DNA from: Rhodomicrobium lacus
GTDB taxonomy: Bacteria > Pseudomonadota > Alphaproteobacteria > Rhizobiales > Rhodomicrobiaceae
Length of the DNA stretch: 64,000 bases
Reading direction: 5' to 3'
NCBI RefSeq assembly: GCF_003992725.1
Contig: NZ_RZNF01000012.1
Location: 1-64,000 of the forward strand
The notes under the pieces are model-generated. The model saw only the letters and a list, made by a program, of their open reading frames with translations, had not been told where the DNA came from and ran no database searches. Both the position numbers and the translations under genes were made by a program. How positions within the stretch are numbered: position 1 is the stretch's first letter; each line of letters starts with the position of its first letter. Shown here piece by piece: positions 17,033 through 26,389 of this stretch.

Positions 17033-18270
17033 CGCTGATCGCTCTCGGGAGCCTCATCCGTCTTCGTGCGGTAAACGGCAACGGGCACCGGCGAGAACAG
17101 CCATGTCTTCACCTCGCTGGCGAAGGGCAGCGGCACATGCCTGAAAAGCTCCATCTGCTCGCGCCCCGTCTCACGGCCCGCGTTCTCGAAAATCAGCCAG
17201 ATCTCGCGCGGCTCGATCCGAAGCGACGCTGCGAGATAGCTCAGGATGATGTCGATATGCCCCGCCGGAAGAGCGTCGGGGAAGAACAGCACCGAGGGCT
17301 GCGAAGGGATCAGAAGGCCGTCGCGGTCGCCACGCAGCGCGCGCACGTCGCGGCAGTCGAGCCAGGAGCGCGGGTATTGGGCGAGGTTCATTTCGAGGAT
17401 CTCGCAACCTTCGGTGTCGAAGGCGTAGCCCGCCGCATATTCGAAATTTCGCCGCGCGGCGAGAAGCAGCGTGCGGCCATTGCCTGCGCGGAAATCGACG
17501 AAGGCGTGGCGCTTCAGATCACGGGGCAGGACGGAAAGCGCCCAATCGAGTACCTTCTTCGGCATCGGGCCGCGATAGACGAATTCCTTTTCGATGCCAT
17601 TTTCGCCTTCGCTGATGGCGTAGACTTCAAGCGGTGGCGTCTTGCTGAACAGAAGACGCTCGGTCTGGCGGTCGAAGACATGCCGGTGCACGAGGGCGAC
17701 AAGCGCGAGACGTCTGCGACGCCAATCCTTGAGGCGCATGCGCCGGGACAGTGCCGCACCGAGATCGGTGGCGATGCGCCGACTGGTCCGAGCAAGATGC
17801 GAGGCCTGCTGCCTTGAGCTTTGCATCCGCTCGGCTGCCGCGATCTGAAAGCCGCGCAAACTTTCCCTCGCGCGACCGATAAATGAGCCCCGCGGCTCCG
17901 GCGTCACGTCGACCGTGTTGGGCACGGTAAGGGAAAGGGCGCCTTCCGGCGGCAGAATCTCGACGTCGATAATGGGCGGATGCACCCGAGGCGGCTCACT
18001 TTCACCGACCGGTGCCTGTCTGATCTGCTCGCGCGCGCTGTGCAATTCCTCGATCAGCCGCGCATGGATGACATCGGACGCGGGCAACGGCGCGTCCGGG
18101 ACATGGGTCGCCGCGCGATCCGTGGGCAGCGCTCCGCTCCGGATCACCTGTTCGAGCGCCTCCGCGAGCGGGTCCGGCTTCGCGGCGGCAGGACCGTTGA
18201 AGCTGTAGGCGCCACGGTCAGCCCTCGAAAACTTGCTCAGACGCTGCTTTTCGGAGTCGTCGTCTGTCAT
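17029..18270 (-). CDS. Hypothetical protein with methyltransferase-like C-terminal domain
   Basis: A 413-residue protein. The first ~170 residues are hydrophilic and likely disordered, with Pro/Ala/Arg-rich and Glu-rich parts. From about 215 on comes a folded domain with VDFRAGNGRTLLLAARRNF and YAAGYAFDTEGCEILEMNL, which looks like the cofactor-binding half of a class I methyltransferase, then LFFPDALP and IWLIFENAG. The glycine motif is imperfect, so activity is uncertain. ATG 18270 is preferred over 18318 because of AGGGCGGC upstream. It is coupled by overlap to the methyltransferase gene 17032-16424. No named family is recognised. Confidence 0.65.
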   Translation of the reverse strand: MTDDDSEKQRLSKFSRADRGAYSFNGPAAAKPDPLAEALEQVIRSGALPTDRAATHVPDAPLPASDVIHARLIEELHSAREQIRQAPVGESEPPRVHPPIIDVEILPPEGALSLTVPNTVDVTPEPRGSFIGRARESLRGFQIAAAERMQSSRQQASHLARTSRRIATDLGAALSRRMRLKDWRRRRLALVALVHRHVFDRQTERLLFSKTPPLEVYAISEGENGIEKEFVYRGPMPKKVLDWALSVLPRDLKRHAFVDFRAGNGRTLLLAARRNFEYAAGYAFDTEGCEILEMNLAQYPRSWLDCRDVRALRGDRDGLLIPSQPSVLFFPDALPAGHIDIILSYLAASLRIEPREIWLIFENAGRETGREQMELFRHVPLPFASEVKTWLFSPVPVAVYRTKTDEAPESDQR

Positions 18271-18508
18271 GCCGCCCTGCCGCGAGATTGTCCGCGAACG
18301 GCTTTCCGCCGCCGCCATAAACGCATGAATGACAGTTTTTTCACGACTTCAGCGATAAAGGCAATTGCTGTAAGCGACGAAATCGACCGAAACCCGAAGC
18401 GGCTCTGCGTGCAGTCCCGGCTGTTGTCATTTTACCGCGCGTCAACCTTTCCATGTCATTATCGGCCAGAGTAACGGTTCTTTCAATTTGTAGAGGAGGC
18501 CGCGTATC

Positions 18509-19075
18509 ATGGCGAACTTCGGGCAGAGTCAGAGCCGCGCGCGCGACGGTCTTCTCGCGGCGGCACCGCGTCTTTACAAGTTCGCCCTGGCGGTCACGGC
18601 CAATGCCGACCTCGCTCAGGCTCTTCTTCGCGGCGCACTCAAGAGCCTGCAAAACCGGAGGGATTGGCGCGAGGACGATCGCGATCATCTGACGGAAGCC
18701 TTCCGCCGCATCTACGCGCTCTGGAACGCGAAGCTTGCCGAAGATCCGAACCTTCAGAAGAAATACGTACCCGACGCCCGCCTCTTCAGCGCGAGCCTGC
18801 TGAAAGGATCGCTTGCCGGCAACGCCCATTTCGCAAAATTCATCTCAAGTCTTCCGTCGCAGCAACGCGCGGCTCTTTACCTCGTTTACGGTGAGGCCGC
18901 GTCCTATGACGAAGCGGCGGACGCCGTCGGCCTCGAAGTGCTCGCTCTGATGAAATGCCTCGCGCGCGGCCATGTCGCGCTCTCGCATTGGCTCGACACG
19001 CGTGGCCTCTCGGATGGCCCCCGCGAGCGCGGCCTTGAAATCGATCCGTCGATCATCAGGGAGCGTGCCGCATGA
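18509..19075 (+). CDS. Divergent ECF sigma factor-like protein
   Basis: A 188-residue protein with weak ECF sigma character. RLYKFALAVTANADLAQALL resembles region 2, and ISSLPSQQRAALYLVYGEAASYDEAADAVGLEVLALMKCLARG resembles region 4 with its helix-turn-helix. The region 2 DNA-binding part is less basic than usual. A strong ribosome site (GAGGAGG) precedes ATG 18509. It overlaps the next gene by four bases (ATGA at 19072), which encodes a membrane protein of anti-sigma type; such pairing is the main support for a sigma role. Regulon unknown. Confidence 0.7.
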   Translation: MANFGQSQSRARDGLLAAAPRLYKFALAVTANADLAQALLRGALKSLQNRRDWREDDRDHLTEAFRRIYALWNAKLAEDPNLQKKYVPDARLFSASLLKGSLAGNAHFAKFISSLPSQQRAALYLVYGEAASYDEAADAVGLEVLALMKCLARGHVALSHWLDTRGLSDGPRERGLEIDPSIIRERAA

Positions 19076-19947
19076 CGCAACTCTCGGACGAATTTCTGCT
19101 GGCCTATCTCGACGGGCAGCTTGAAAAGACCCAGGCTGCCGAAGTCACACAGCTTTCCTCGGTCAATGCCGAGGTTTCGCGGCGCATCGCCAGGCTGAAG
19201 CGGACGCAGGCCCAGCTCATCGAAACGTTCGGCGCCTTTGCGCGCGAGGACGTCTCCGTGCCAAAGGCCGCTCTCCAGACGGGGGAAACCGACGCGCAGG
19301 CGCGCCCGCAGCGCGCGGTCCAGCAAGCCGGGGCCAGGCTTTCGGGGAATGCATCCAAGGTGACCCACGCGCCAGCGGCGGCGCGGCAGATGGTTTTTGT
19401 CGCGGCCGTTTTCCTCGGCGGACTTCTGGGCGGTTACGGAGCGACGCTACTTGCAGGCGACCCCGCTCCCCTTCCCGCAAAGGACACCGACCGGCCTCTC
19501 TCCGCGGTGATCGCACCGACGGCATGGCCGACAGACATCGCACGCTTTCACAGCTACTTCCCGCGCGAGACGCTGACACCCTATCCGGACGCCATCGCAA
19601 ATCCGGAACTCATCCGCTTTCAGCTCTCCAAGATAACGGGACGGGCGCTGACGCCGCCCGATTTCTCCAAGCAGGGCTATACCCTGTATCGCGGCCAGAC
19701 GTTCAATTACCGTCAGGACCGGATGATGCAGCTCACCTATTCCTCGAAAACGGAGCCGCCGATCACCTTCTACGCCCTCCCCGGCGCAGAGAGCGGCGAC
19801 AGCGAAGTCGCGGTGCAGACCGTCGGGTCGCTTAAGGGCGTGAGCTGGGTTTTCGATCGCGTGCGGTTCTTCATCACCTCGGACCGGAGCGAGGAAGATC
19901 TGAAGGTGCTCGCCGCCATCGCGCAGAGCCAGACGCCGAAGCGGTAA
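19072..19947 (+). CDS. Membrane anti-sigma factor-like protein
   Basis: A 291-residue protein with one central membrane helix (about 103-127, MVFVAAVFLGGLLGGYGATLL). The cytoplasmic N-terminal ~45 residues, SDEFLLAYLDGQLEKTQAAEV, have the usual look of a zinc-less anti-sigma domain. No HxxxCxxC motif is present. The periplasmic C-terminal part (about 150-290) resembles anti-sigma sensor domains with YTLYRGQTFNYRQDRMMQLTY and ends in VSWVFDRVRFFITSDRS. It is translationally coupled to the preceding sigma-like gene, so it probably sequesters that protein and responds to an envelope signal. Confidence 0.75.
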   Translation: MTQLSDEFLLAYLDGQLEKTQAAEVTQLSSVNAEVSRRIARLKRTQAQLIETFGAFAREDVSVPKAALQTGETDAQARPQRAVQQAGARLSGNASKVTHAPAAARQMVFVAAVFLGGLLGGYGATLLAGDPAPLPAKDTDRPLSAVIAPTAWPTDIARFHSYFPRETLTPYPDAIANPELIRFQLSKITGRALTPPDFSKQGYTLYRGQTFNYRQDRMMQLTYSSKTEPPITFYALPGAESGDSEVAVQTVGSLKGVSWVFDRVRFFITSDRSEEDLKVLAAIAQSQTPKR

Positions 19948-20112
19948 GTCTCGCTTGGTTTCAAATCGAGACGGTTTAACGCGGACCAAATGTAAAGTTG
20001 CGCAAACGCCACGTCCTGCGGCGTTAAGCTGCGCGAACGGTAGCTTCTTTCGCTTTCGTTGCGGGCGGAGTATGAAGGAGGTGTTAACCGGCCACACCTC
20101 CAAGAGCTATCC

Positions 20113-20973
20113 ATGTCCTTTCAGAAGCCAGCGTTCGTCCTGACCCTTTCCTGCGCCGATCAATCCGGGATCGTCGCATCCATTGCCGGGATATTGGCCG
20201 AGCACGGATGCAACATCACGGATAGCGCGCAGTTTGGCGATGTGAAGTCGAACCGATTTTTCATGCGCGTTTCGTTCTCCGCGCCGGACACGATGGACGA
20301 GCCGGCGGCGGAACGCATGCTGAAGCCCGTGGTCGACCGCTTCAAGATGACCACGCGGCTTCATCCCGTGGCCGAACGCATGCGGGTTCTGATCCTCGTT
20401 TCAAAATTCGGGCATTGCCTGAACGATCTCCTGTACCGGCACCGCGTCGGCGCGCTCCCCGTCGAAATTCCCGCCATCATATCGAACCATCGCGATTTCT
20501 ACCGGCTCGCCGCCAGCCACGACATTCCGTTTCACCATCTGCCCATGACGCCCGACACGAAGGAAAAGCAGGAGCACAAGCTCGCCGAAATCATCGACGA
20601 GGAGAAGATCGATCTCGTCGTACTCGCCCGCTACATGCAGGTGTTGTCAGAAGACCTGTGCCGCAAGCTCGAAGGGCGCGCGATCAACATCCATCACTCC
20701 TTCCTGCCGAGCTTCAAGGGTGCGAAGCCTTATCATCAGGCGCACATGCGCGGCGTGAAACTGATCGGCGCCACAGCGCATTATGTCACGCCCGCCCTCG
20801 ACGAGGGGCCGATCATCGAGCAGGAAGTGGCGCGCGTGGATCATTCGATGTCGATCGAGGATCTTGTCAATATGGGCCGCGACGTTGAAAGTCTTGTTCT
20901 CTCTCGCGCAGTAAAGTGGCATGTGGAACACCGTATTCTGGTCAACGGCAATCGGACCGTCGTTTTCCGTTAA
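20113..20973 (+). CDS. purU: Formyltetrahydrofolate deformylase
   Basis: A 286-residue PurU. It has an N-terminal ACT domain (about 8-85, LTLSCADQSGIVASIAGILAEHGCNI) and a C-terminal formyl-transferase/hydrolase domain. Active-site signatures are SKFGHCLNDLLYR, INIHHSFLPSF (catalytic Asn and His) and GATAHYVTPALDEGPIIEQ (catalytic Asp). It releases formate from 10-formyl-THF, balancing one-carbon units for purine and glycine metabolism. The start at 20113 is fixed by homology; longer frames upstream are unsupported. It is GC-rich and stands as its own unit. Confidence 0.95.
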   Translation: MSFQKPAFVLTLSCADQSGIVASIAGILAEHGCNITDSAQFGDVKSNRFFMRVSFSAPDTMDEPAAERMLKPVVDRFKMTTRLHPVAERMRVLILVSKFGHCLNDLLYRHRVGALPVEIPAIISNHRDFYRLAASHDIPFHHLPMTPDTKEKQEHKLAEIIDEEKIDLVVLARYMQVLSEDLCRKLEGRAINIHHSFLPSFKGAKPYHQAHMRGVKLIGATAHYVTPALDEGPIIEQEVARVDHSMSIEDLVNMGRDVESLVLSRAVKWHVEHRILVNGNRTVVFR

Positions 20974-21172
20974 GAAACGACAAGAATAGAGCGCGCGAAG
21001 GTCGGTTTTTTGCCTTTGCGTGGCTTCCCCTTGCCATCTAGGGACGCCTTAAGGCGCAGGCAGCAAATGAAATTGTCTACGTTTTTAGTTGTTAAGTCTG
21101 AATAGATTTTTCGTTCCCGTACGAGGCTAACAACTATTATATTCAGTCAATCGCATTGTGAATGGTGATGCA

Positions 21173-21340
21173 ATGAAAAAGATTGATAGCCTTATTGTCG
21201 AAATCCAGTCAGTAATCGAAAAACTATCCGGGATAAATGCTCGTCTACACGAAATAAAAGAAGAAAACGAAGCAATAGAACGGGCACGAGACAGGCTGAG
21301 AAGTCAGAAAAATATCAAAAAAAATACGAACGGTGTCTGA
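21173..21340 (+). CDS. Possible tiny coiled-coil protein
   Basis: A 55-codon frame, MKKIDSLIVEIQSVIEKL, continuing with heptad-like ARLHEIKEENEAIERARDRL. The DNA is far richer in A/T than its neighbours and lies in the 594-bp gap between purU and the cation transporter. No convincing ribosome site was seen. The predicted helix is regular, which favours a real or recently real gene, but with such short length this stays tentative. No other gene is visible in the gap. Confidence 0.35.
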   Translation: MKKIDSLIVEIQSVIEKLSGINARLHEIKEENEAIERARDRLRSQKNIKKNTNGV

Positions 21341-21567
21341 CCTGCATAATGATCTATATTCAGGCACTCTCCGAAGCGCAGTTTCAAATATCTGATAGAT
21401 CTATGCTGTGTGAACCGACCTCTCCGCCAGAACGCCAAAGGTTCCTTGGGCGTACCAAGGGCTTTGGCGAGAGGCATTTTTAGCTTGTAACACCCGCGCC
21501 GAACCTGCTCTGTGTGAACCTCGAACGCGCGGCCCGAGACGCGCGATTGGTCACGAGGTCCGCTCCC

Positions 21568-22467
21568 ATGAATGCCCTCAGCCGCTATGCGCTTCAAAGC
21601 GTCGGTATCGCCGCGCTTGTTCTCGCGCTGAAGGGGCTTGCGGCTGCGGTAACGGGGTCGGTCGCTCTCTGGTCGGACGCGCTTGAGAGCATCATCAATG
21701 TCGTTGTGGCAGCCGTCGCCTATTTCGCGCTGCGGCTCAGCGCCAAGGGACCGGACGCCAATCATCAATTCGGTCATTACAAGGTGGAATATTTCTCCGC
21801 CGTATTTGAAGGCGCGCTCATCGTCGTGGCCGCGTTCGCGATCTTCCGCGAAGCGACCGCGAGCTTCCTCGATCCGAAGCCGCTCGACGCGCCGATTCTC
21901 GGTCTTGCGATCAACGGCGCTGCCACCGTCATCAACGCGGGCTGGGGTTGGCATCTGTCTCGTATCGGGCAGCGCGAACGCTCGCCCGCGCTTTATGCCG
22001 ATGGCCAGCACGTTCTAGCCGACGTCGTTTCATCGATCGGCGTCATCCTCGGGCTCATTGCGGCCGTTCTCACCGGCTGGCTATGGCTTGACGCGGTCAT
22101 CGCGGCCTGCGTCGGCGGCTGGATCCTCATTTCCGGGTGGCGGCTTGTAAAGGAGAGCGTCGGCGGGTTGATGGATGCGGCCGCCGATCCCGACACGCTC
22201 GCCGCCATCAAGGCCATCATTGGCGCGGAAGCAAACGGCGCGCTTGAAGCGCACGACCTGCGCACGCGCGCCGCCGGCCCCGTCACCTTCATCGAGTTTC
22301 ATCTCGTGGTGCCCGCCGGCATGACCGTGAGCGCCGCGCACGATATTTGCGACCGCATCGAGAATGCGCTGATGAGCGAAGTTCCAGGCGCCCGCGTCAC
22401 GATCCATGTCGAGCCCGAGAACAAGGCAAAGCACGCCGGCGTAAGGATGCGCTCGTCGCACGCGTAA
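21568..22467 (+). CDS. Cation diffusion facilitator (CDF) transporter
   Basis: A 299-residue inner-membrane metal/proton antiporter. The membrane part (about 1-205) carries the helix 2 metal-site pattern WSDALESIINV and the helix 5 pattern DGQHVLADVVSSIG (HxxxD, typical of Zn/Cd/Fe CDFs). The cytoplasmic C-terminal domain (about 210-290) ends in VPGARVTIHVEPE, the usual dimer domain. It exports divalent metals such as Zn2+ or Fe2+; the exact metal is not determined. ATG 21568 is used because the longer frame lacks support. It is convergent with the TIM-barrel genes downstream. Confidence 0.92.
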   Translation: MNALSRYALQSVGIAALVLALKGLAAAVTGSVALWSDALESIINVVVAAVAYFALRLSAKGPDANHQFGHYKVEYFSAVFEGALIVVAAFAIFREATASFLDPKPLDAPILGLAINGAATVINAGWGWHLSRIGQRERSPALYADGQHVLADVVSSIGVILGLIAAVLTGWLWLDAVIAACVGGWILISGWRLVKESVGGLMDAAADPDTLAAIKAIIGAEANGALEAHDLRTRAAGPVTFIEFHLVVPAGMTVSAAHDICDRIENALMSEVPGARVTIHVEPENKAKHAGVRMRSSHA

Positions 22468-22513
22468 CGCCGGGTTCGGCCGAGAGCGCGCGCTCGCCTC
22501 GCTCGCCCCACTG

Positions 22514-23434
22514 TCATGCTTCGGCGCGCCGTTTCTGTGCGCGCTCGTAAGCGGCAGCCAGAGCGCGCGCGCGGACCACGCCATCCGGCAGCGCGAAGCG
22601 ATATTGTGCCGATAATTCGAGCAGGAAAAGAGCGTCCGGCGGAAAGTTCAATTCGTCCATCAGGTCGTGCCAGGGAAGCCTTCCCCAGCCGAGCGGCAAA
22701 TGCAGGTCGCCGAGGCCATAAGCGACGCGCTCCGACGGCACGAAAATGGCCATGTCGGCGGGATCGGCAAAGCAATCGTGCAGATGGAGATGCGCCGAAA
22801 TGCTGGCCAGAGCCTTCGCTTCGGCCCGAAAATCCGCCCCCTCCGCCGCGCAGGCAAGCGCTGCGTGAGCGAAATCGAGGCAGCCGGTCACATTCGGATG
22901 TGCGATGGCAGCGATCTCACGCGCTATTTGCGACGGCAGCGGCGCGATCCGCCCTCTGTCGGGCACATAGATGTTTTCAATGGCAAGGCTCATGCCGCCC
23001 CGCTCGGCAACATCGGCAAGTGCCCGGAACGCGTCGCGCTGGCGTGCATAGGCCGCCTCGATCCGGCCTTCGTCGGCGCGCGCGATGTGCCCGGTGTGCA
23101 GAACGATGCGGAAGACGCCAAGCTCGGAAGCCGCTGCTATGGCCGCTTCCGCCACGATGCGGTGACGCGCAAGGAGATCGGAAGCGTCCATCATGTTGAC
23201 GCCGACGGGACCGTGCGCCGTCAATGCAAACGGCCTCGTCCCGATCGCCAGCGCCAGTCGCCTCATCTGGTCGGGCAGCACCCGGCCGCCCGCGATGATA
23301 TCGAGCGCGAACAGCGGCAGTTCCACGACGTCCACGCCCAGCTCCTCGGCGAGATCGAGATTGCGCCGGAGTGCCTCGAAATCGGGGTCTTCGCATGCCG
23401 CGCTCGCAAACCCTATCCCGCCTGAGATTGCCAT
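22514..23434 (-). CDS. Xylose-isomerase-like TIM-barrel protein (paralogue 1)
   Basis: A 306-residue sugar-phosphate isomerase/epimerase superfamily protein. Typical blocks are ELGVDVVELPLFALDII, FALTAHGPVGVNMMD, RIVLHTGHI, SLAIENIYV (metal-binding Glu), GCLDFAHAAL (metal-binding Asp/His) and ISAHLHLHDCFADP. It is closely related in sequence to the next gene upstream (23494-24402), so the pair arose by tandem duplication. The minus-strand start ATG at 23434 is preceded by CGCG and then a run of 12 G, see 23439-23450. The substrate is unknown. Confidence 0.85.
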   Translation of the reverse strand: MAISGGIGFASAACEDPDFEALRRNLDLAEELGVDVVELPLFALDIIAGGRVLPDQMRRLALAIGTRPFALTAHGPVGVNMMDASDLLARHRIVAEAAIAAASELGVFRIVLHTGHIARADEGRIEAAYARQRDAFRALADVAERGGMSLAIENIYVPDRGRIAPLPSQIAREIAAIAHPNVTGCLDFAHAALACAAEGADFRAEAKALASISAHLHLHDCFADPADMAIFVPSERVAYGLGDLHLPLGWGRLPWHDLMDELNFPPDALFLLELSAQYRFALPDGVVRARALAAAYERAQKRRAEA

Positions 23435-23438
23435 CGCG

Positions 23439-23450
23439 CCCCCCCCCCCC
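23439..23450. repeat. Homopolymer tract of 12 C (12 G on the coding strand)
   Basis: The run lies four bases upstream of the minus-strand ATG at 23432-23434, where the ribosome site should be. Slippage would change the spacing or strength of the translation start of the TIM-barrel gene 22514-23434. It is the longest single-base run noticed in the window. Confidence 0.95.
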
Positions 23451-23493
23451 GTTTTCCGAATCCGGGGAACGATAGCACAGCGGCGGAGCATGT

Positions 23494-24402
23494 TCAGGCG
23501 TTCGCGCGGCCAGCCTTGTATACTTCAATCATGTCTTGCATCTCGCGCACGCTGTCGTCGAGCGCATACCAGTAACGCGGCGGCAGTTCGAGGTTGAAGA
23601 TGACGTCGGGGCGGAAGGTGAAGCGCTGCATCATCTCCAGCCACGGAAGCTTGCCCCAGCCGATGGGCGCATGCAGATCGCCGAGGCCGTAGGCGAGCCG
23701 TTCTGCATCCGCAGAGGTGCGGAGCTGCGTCGGATCGCCGAACGAATCATGGACATGAAGGTGGATGGCCACGCGCGCGAGCGCCTCGGCCTCCGCCAGA
23801 AAGTCCGCTCGCTGCGACGCGCAGGTAATGGCACCGTGCGAGAAATCGAGGCACGCGAAGACGTTTGAATGCCCGATGGCCTCGATTTCGCGGGCAAGGC
23901 GCGAGGGAAGCGCGGTCACCTCGGCTTCGCTCGTCGAGAATATGTTTTCGATGGCAATGATGATGCCGTGCGCGGCGGCGATGTCGCCAAGCCTCGCGAT
24001 ATAGTCGCGCTGGTTGCTGTAGGCCGCTTCTATTGTTCGCGGATCGCTCTCCCTCGTGACGCCGGTGTGAAAGACGACATGCACCGCGCCGATTTCGGCA
24101 GCGGCCTCGACACTCGCCCGCGCCACCTCGAAGTGACGCTCCGAAAGCTCGCGCTGCATGAAGTTGACCGCAATGGGGCCATGCGCGGTGTAGCCAAGCG
24201 CGCGCGGGCGCAGCGCCTCCTTCAGGCGGCGCAGCTGGCTAGGGATGATGCGTCCGCCGGCGATCAGGTCCATCGCGAAGATCGGGATTTCAACGAAGTC
24301 GACGCCGAGTTCCTCGGCCTGACTCAGATTGCGCCGCAAGTTTTCGAAATGATAATCGTCTCGAACCGCGCTCGAGAAACCGGCTCCACGAACAGCCACC
24401 AT
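23494..24402 (-). CDS. Xylose-isomerase-like TIM-barrel protein (paralogue 2)
   Basis: A 302-residue protein of the same family as its neighbour, with ELGVDFVEIPIFAMDLI, LGYTAHGPIAVNFM, VVFHTGVTRESDP, IIAIENIFS, ACLDFSHGAI, IHLHVHDSFGDP and RLAYGLGDLHAPIGWGKLPW. The last block matches VAYGLGDLHLPLGWGRLPW in the other copy. Metal ligands (Glu in AIENIF, Asp/His in LDFSHG, Asp/His in VHDSFGD) are kept, so both should be active. The start ATG 24402 is the natural family start. The pair probably forms one operon reading leftward, with 59 bp between them. Confidence 0.85.
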   Translation of the reverse strand: MVAVRGAGFSSAVRDDYHFENLRRNLSQAEELGVDFVEIPIFAMDLIAGGRIIPSQLRRLKEALRPRALGYTAHGPIAVNFMQRELSERHFEVARASVEAAAEIGAVHVVFHTGVTRESDPRTIEAAYSNQRDYIARLGDIAAAHGIIIAIENIFSTSEAEVTALPSRLAREIEAIGHSNVFACLDFSHGAITCASQRADFLAEAEALARVAIHLHVHDSFGDPTQLRTSADAERLAYGLGDLHAPIGWGKLPWLEMMQRFTFRPDVIFNLELPPRYWYALDDSVREMQDMIEVYKAGRANA

Positions 24403-24534
24403 TTTTTCACCTCTTGCTTTTGGCGCACAAGGCTAGGCTGCGCCTGCGAAGCGATGATGACATGGCGATGGGGCCTAAATCCGGCCCACTTATTCTGTAA
24501 ACTGGAAAAACAAATAACATGTGGGAGTGCGGCT

Positions 24535-24729
24535 ATGGCAAAACCTAAGTACGAGGAAACCGAACGTTTCGAGGACGTTATCTCCCCCATCGGAACCTTC
24601 GAAGGGCACGAAATCGTTAGAATCCGAAATAATGAAACCGGAGAGGAGACGACCGGGCGCGGGCGCACGTACGAAGAGGCACGCGACCGTGCTGTTTCCC
24701 AACACATCGAAAACGAAAAAAACAAGTAG
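24535..24729 (+). CDS. Small conserved-looking hypothetical protein
   Basis: A 64-residue, highly charged soluble protein: MAKPKYEETERFEDVISPIG, FEGHEIVRIRNNETGEETTGRG and TYEEARDRAVSQHIENEKNK. The ATG follows GGGAGTGCGGCT at good spacing. The coherent strand-turn-strand then helix pattern (a beta hairpin with NNETGEE, then an amphipathic helix) supports a real gene. It is divergent from the TIM-barrel pair and ends at a hairpin shared with the aminotransferase gene. No function can be assigned. Confidence 0.65.
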   Translation: MAKPKYEETERFEDVISPIGTFEGHEIVRIRNNETGEETTGRGRTYEEARDRAVSQHIENEKNK

Positions 24730-24737
24730 ATGCTCTA

Positions 24738-24764
24738 CCTGTGCAGTCTTGCCGACTGCACAGG
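24738..24764. terminator. Hairpin between convergent genes
   Basis: CCTGTGCAGTC and GACTGCACAGG form a perfect 11-bp stem with loop TTGCC, between the small gene ending at 24729 and the aminotransferase gene ending at 24784. There is no long T run, so it may act as a bidirectional attenuating hairpin, not a classic terminator. Confidence 0.6.
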
Positions 24765-24783
24765 CTAACTATACGCCGAGGCG

Positions 24784-26022
<1,239 letters not shown>

Positions 26023-26203
26023 CTATGCCTGTCGGGCAAGACGCGCAAGAGCGGTTTCCTTTGCCAAGCCCGGTTCGTTACTTAGGCGGACAGCACCGGC
26101 CGCGCCGCGCGAGATGGAACACAATTTTCTGATGCAGACCGCTCTTCTTTCCCTTTACATCGGAAATGTTCGATGACACCCTGAACGTATGAGCAATGCA
26201 ACG

Positions 26204-26217
26204 AAAGGAGGTGATCC
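26204..26217 (+). promoter_or_regulatory. Perfect Shine-Dalgarno sequence
   Basis: AAAGGAGGTGATCC is fully complementary to the 3' end of bacterial 16S rRNA. It lies 7 bases (from GGAGG) before the ATG at 26219. Such extended matches are rare and imply very strong ribosome binding. Confidence 0.8.
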
Positions 26218-26218
26218 G

Positions 26219-26299
26219 ATGTCGAGTGGGATTTCAGCGCTGGAGCAGCAGCTTGTGCGTGTCCCGGCGTCGTTGGGGCAGCCTCCTGCGAATGCCTGA
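26219..26299 (+). CDS. 26-residue micro-ORF in a short transcription unit
   Basis: ATG to TGA, 27 codons including stop: MSSGISALEQQLVRVPASLG followed by QPPANA. It is placed exactly behind a perfect ribosome site (26204-26217) and followed by a 10-bp hairpin (26310-26333) and a rho-independent terminator (26359-26389) on the same strand. The unit ends before metW, which is convergent, so it is not a leader for a following gene in this window. It could be a small translated RNA, a regulatory RNA with a ribosome-titrating site, or a small protein gene. No family is recognised. Confidence 0.5.
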   Translation: MSSGISALEQQLVRVPASLGQPPANA

Positions 26300-26309
26300 T
26301 GCGCCGTAG

Positions 26310-26333
26310 CGTTGCGCCATTGATGGCGCAACG
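26310..26333 (+). other. Perfect 10-bp hairpin downstream of the micro-ORF
   Basis: CGTTGCGCCA pairs with TGGCGCAACG around a TTGA loop. It lies 10 bases after the micro-ORF stop and 25 bases before the terminator, suggesting a structured small RNA. Confidence 0.75.
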
Positions 26334-26358
26334 GGCTGTGTGACAGCCTGTCTCACGA

Positions 26359-26389
26359 AGCCGCGGGAAGCGACACCCGCGGCTTTTTC
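26359..26389 (+). terminator. Rho-independent terminator
   Basis: AGCCGCGGG and CCCGCGGCT form a 9-bp stem with loop AAGCGACA, followed by TTTTC on the plus strand. The minus strand has no T run, so it serves the short plus-strand unit and not metW. Confidence 0.85.

Noticed and set aside
22514-24402. The tandem TIM barrels as MbnB-like oxidases
   Set aside because: Their motifs fit the xylose-isomerase-like superfamily in general, not DUF692, and they lie far from the receptor cassette.
26204-26217. Possible remnant of a 16S rRNA gene end
   Set aside because: Only the 14 bases complementary to the 3' end match; the bases beyond them do not follow 16S sequence. A ribosome site in front of an ORF explains it better.
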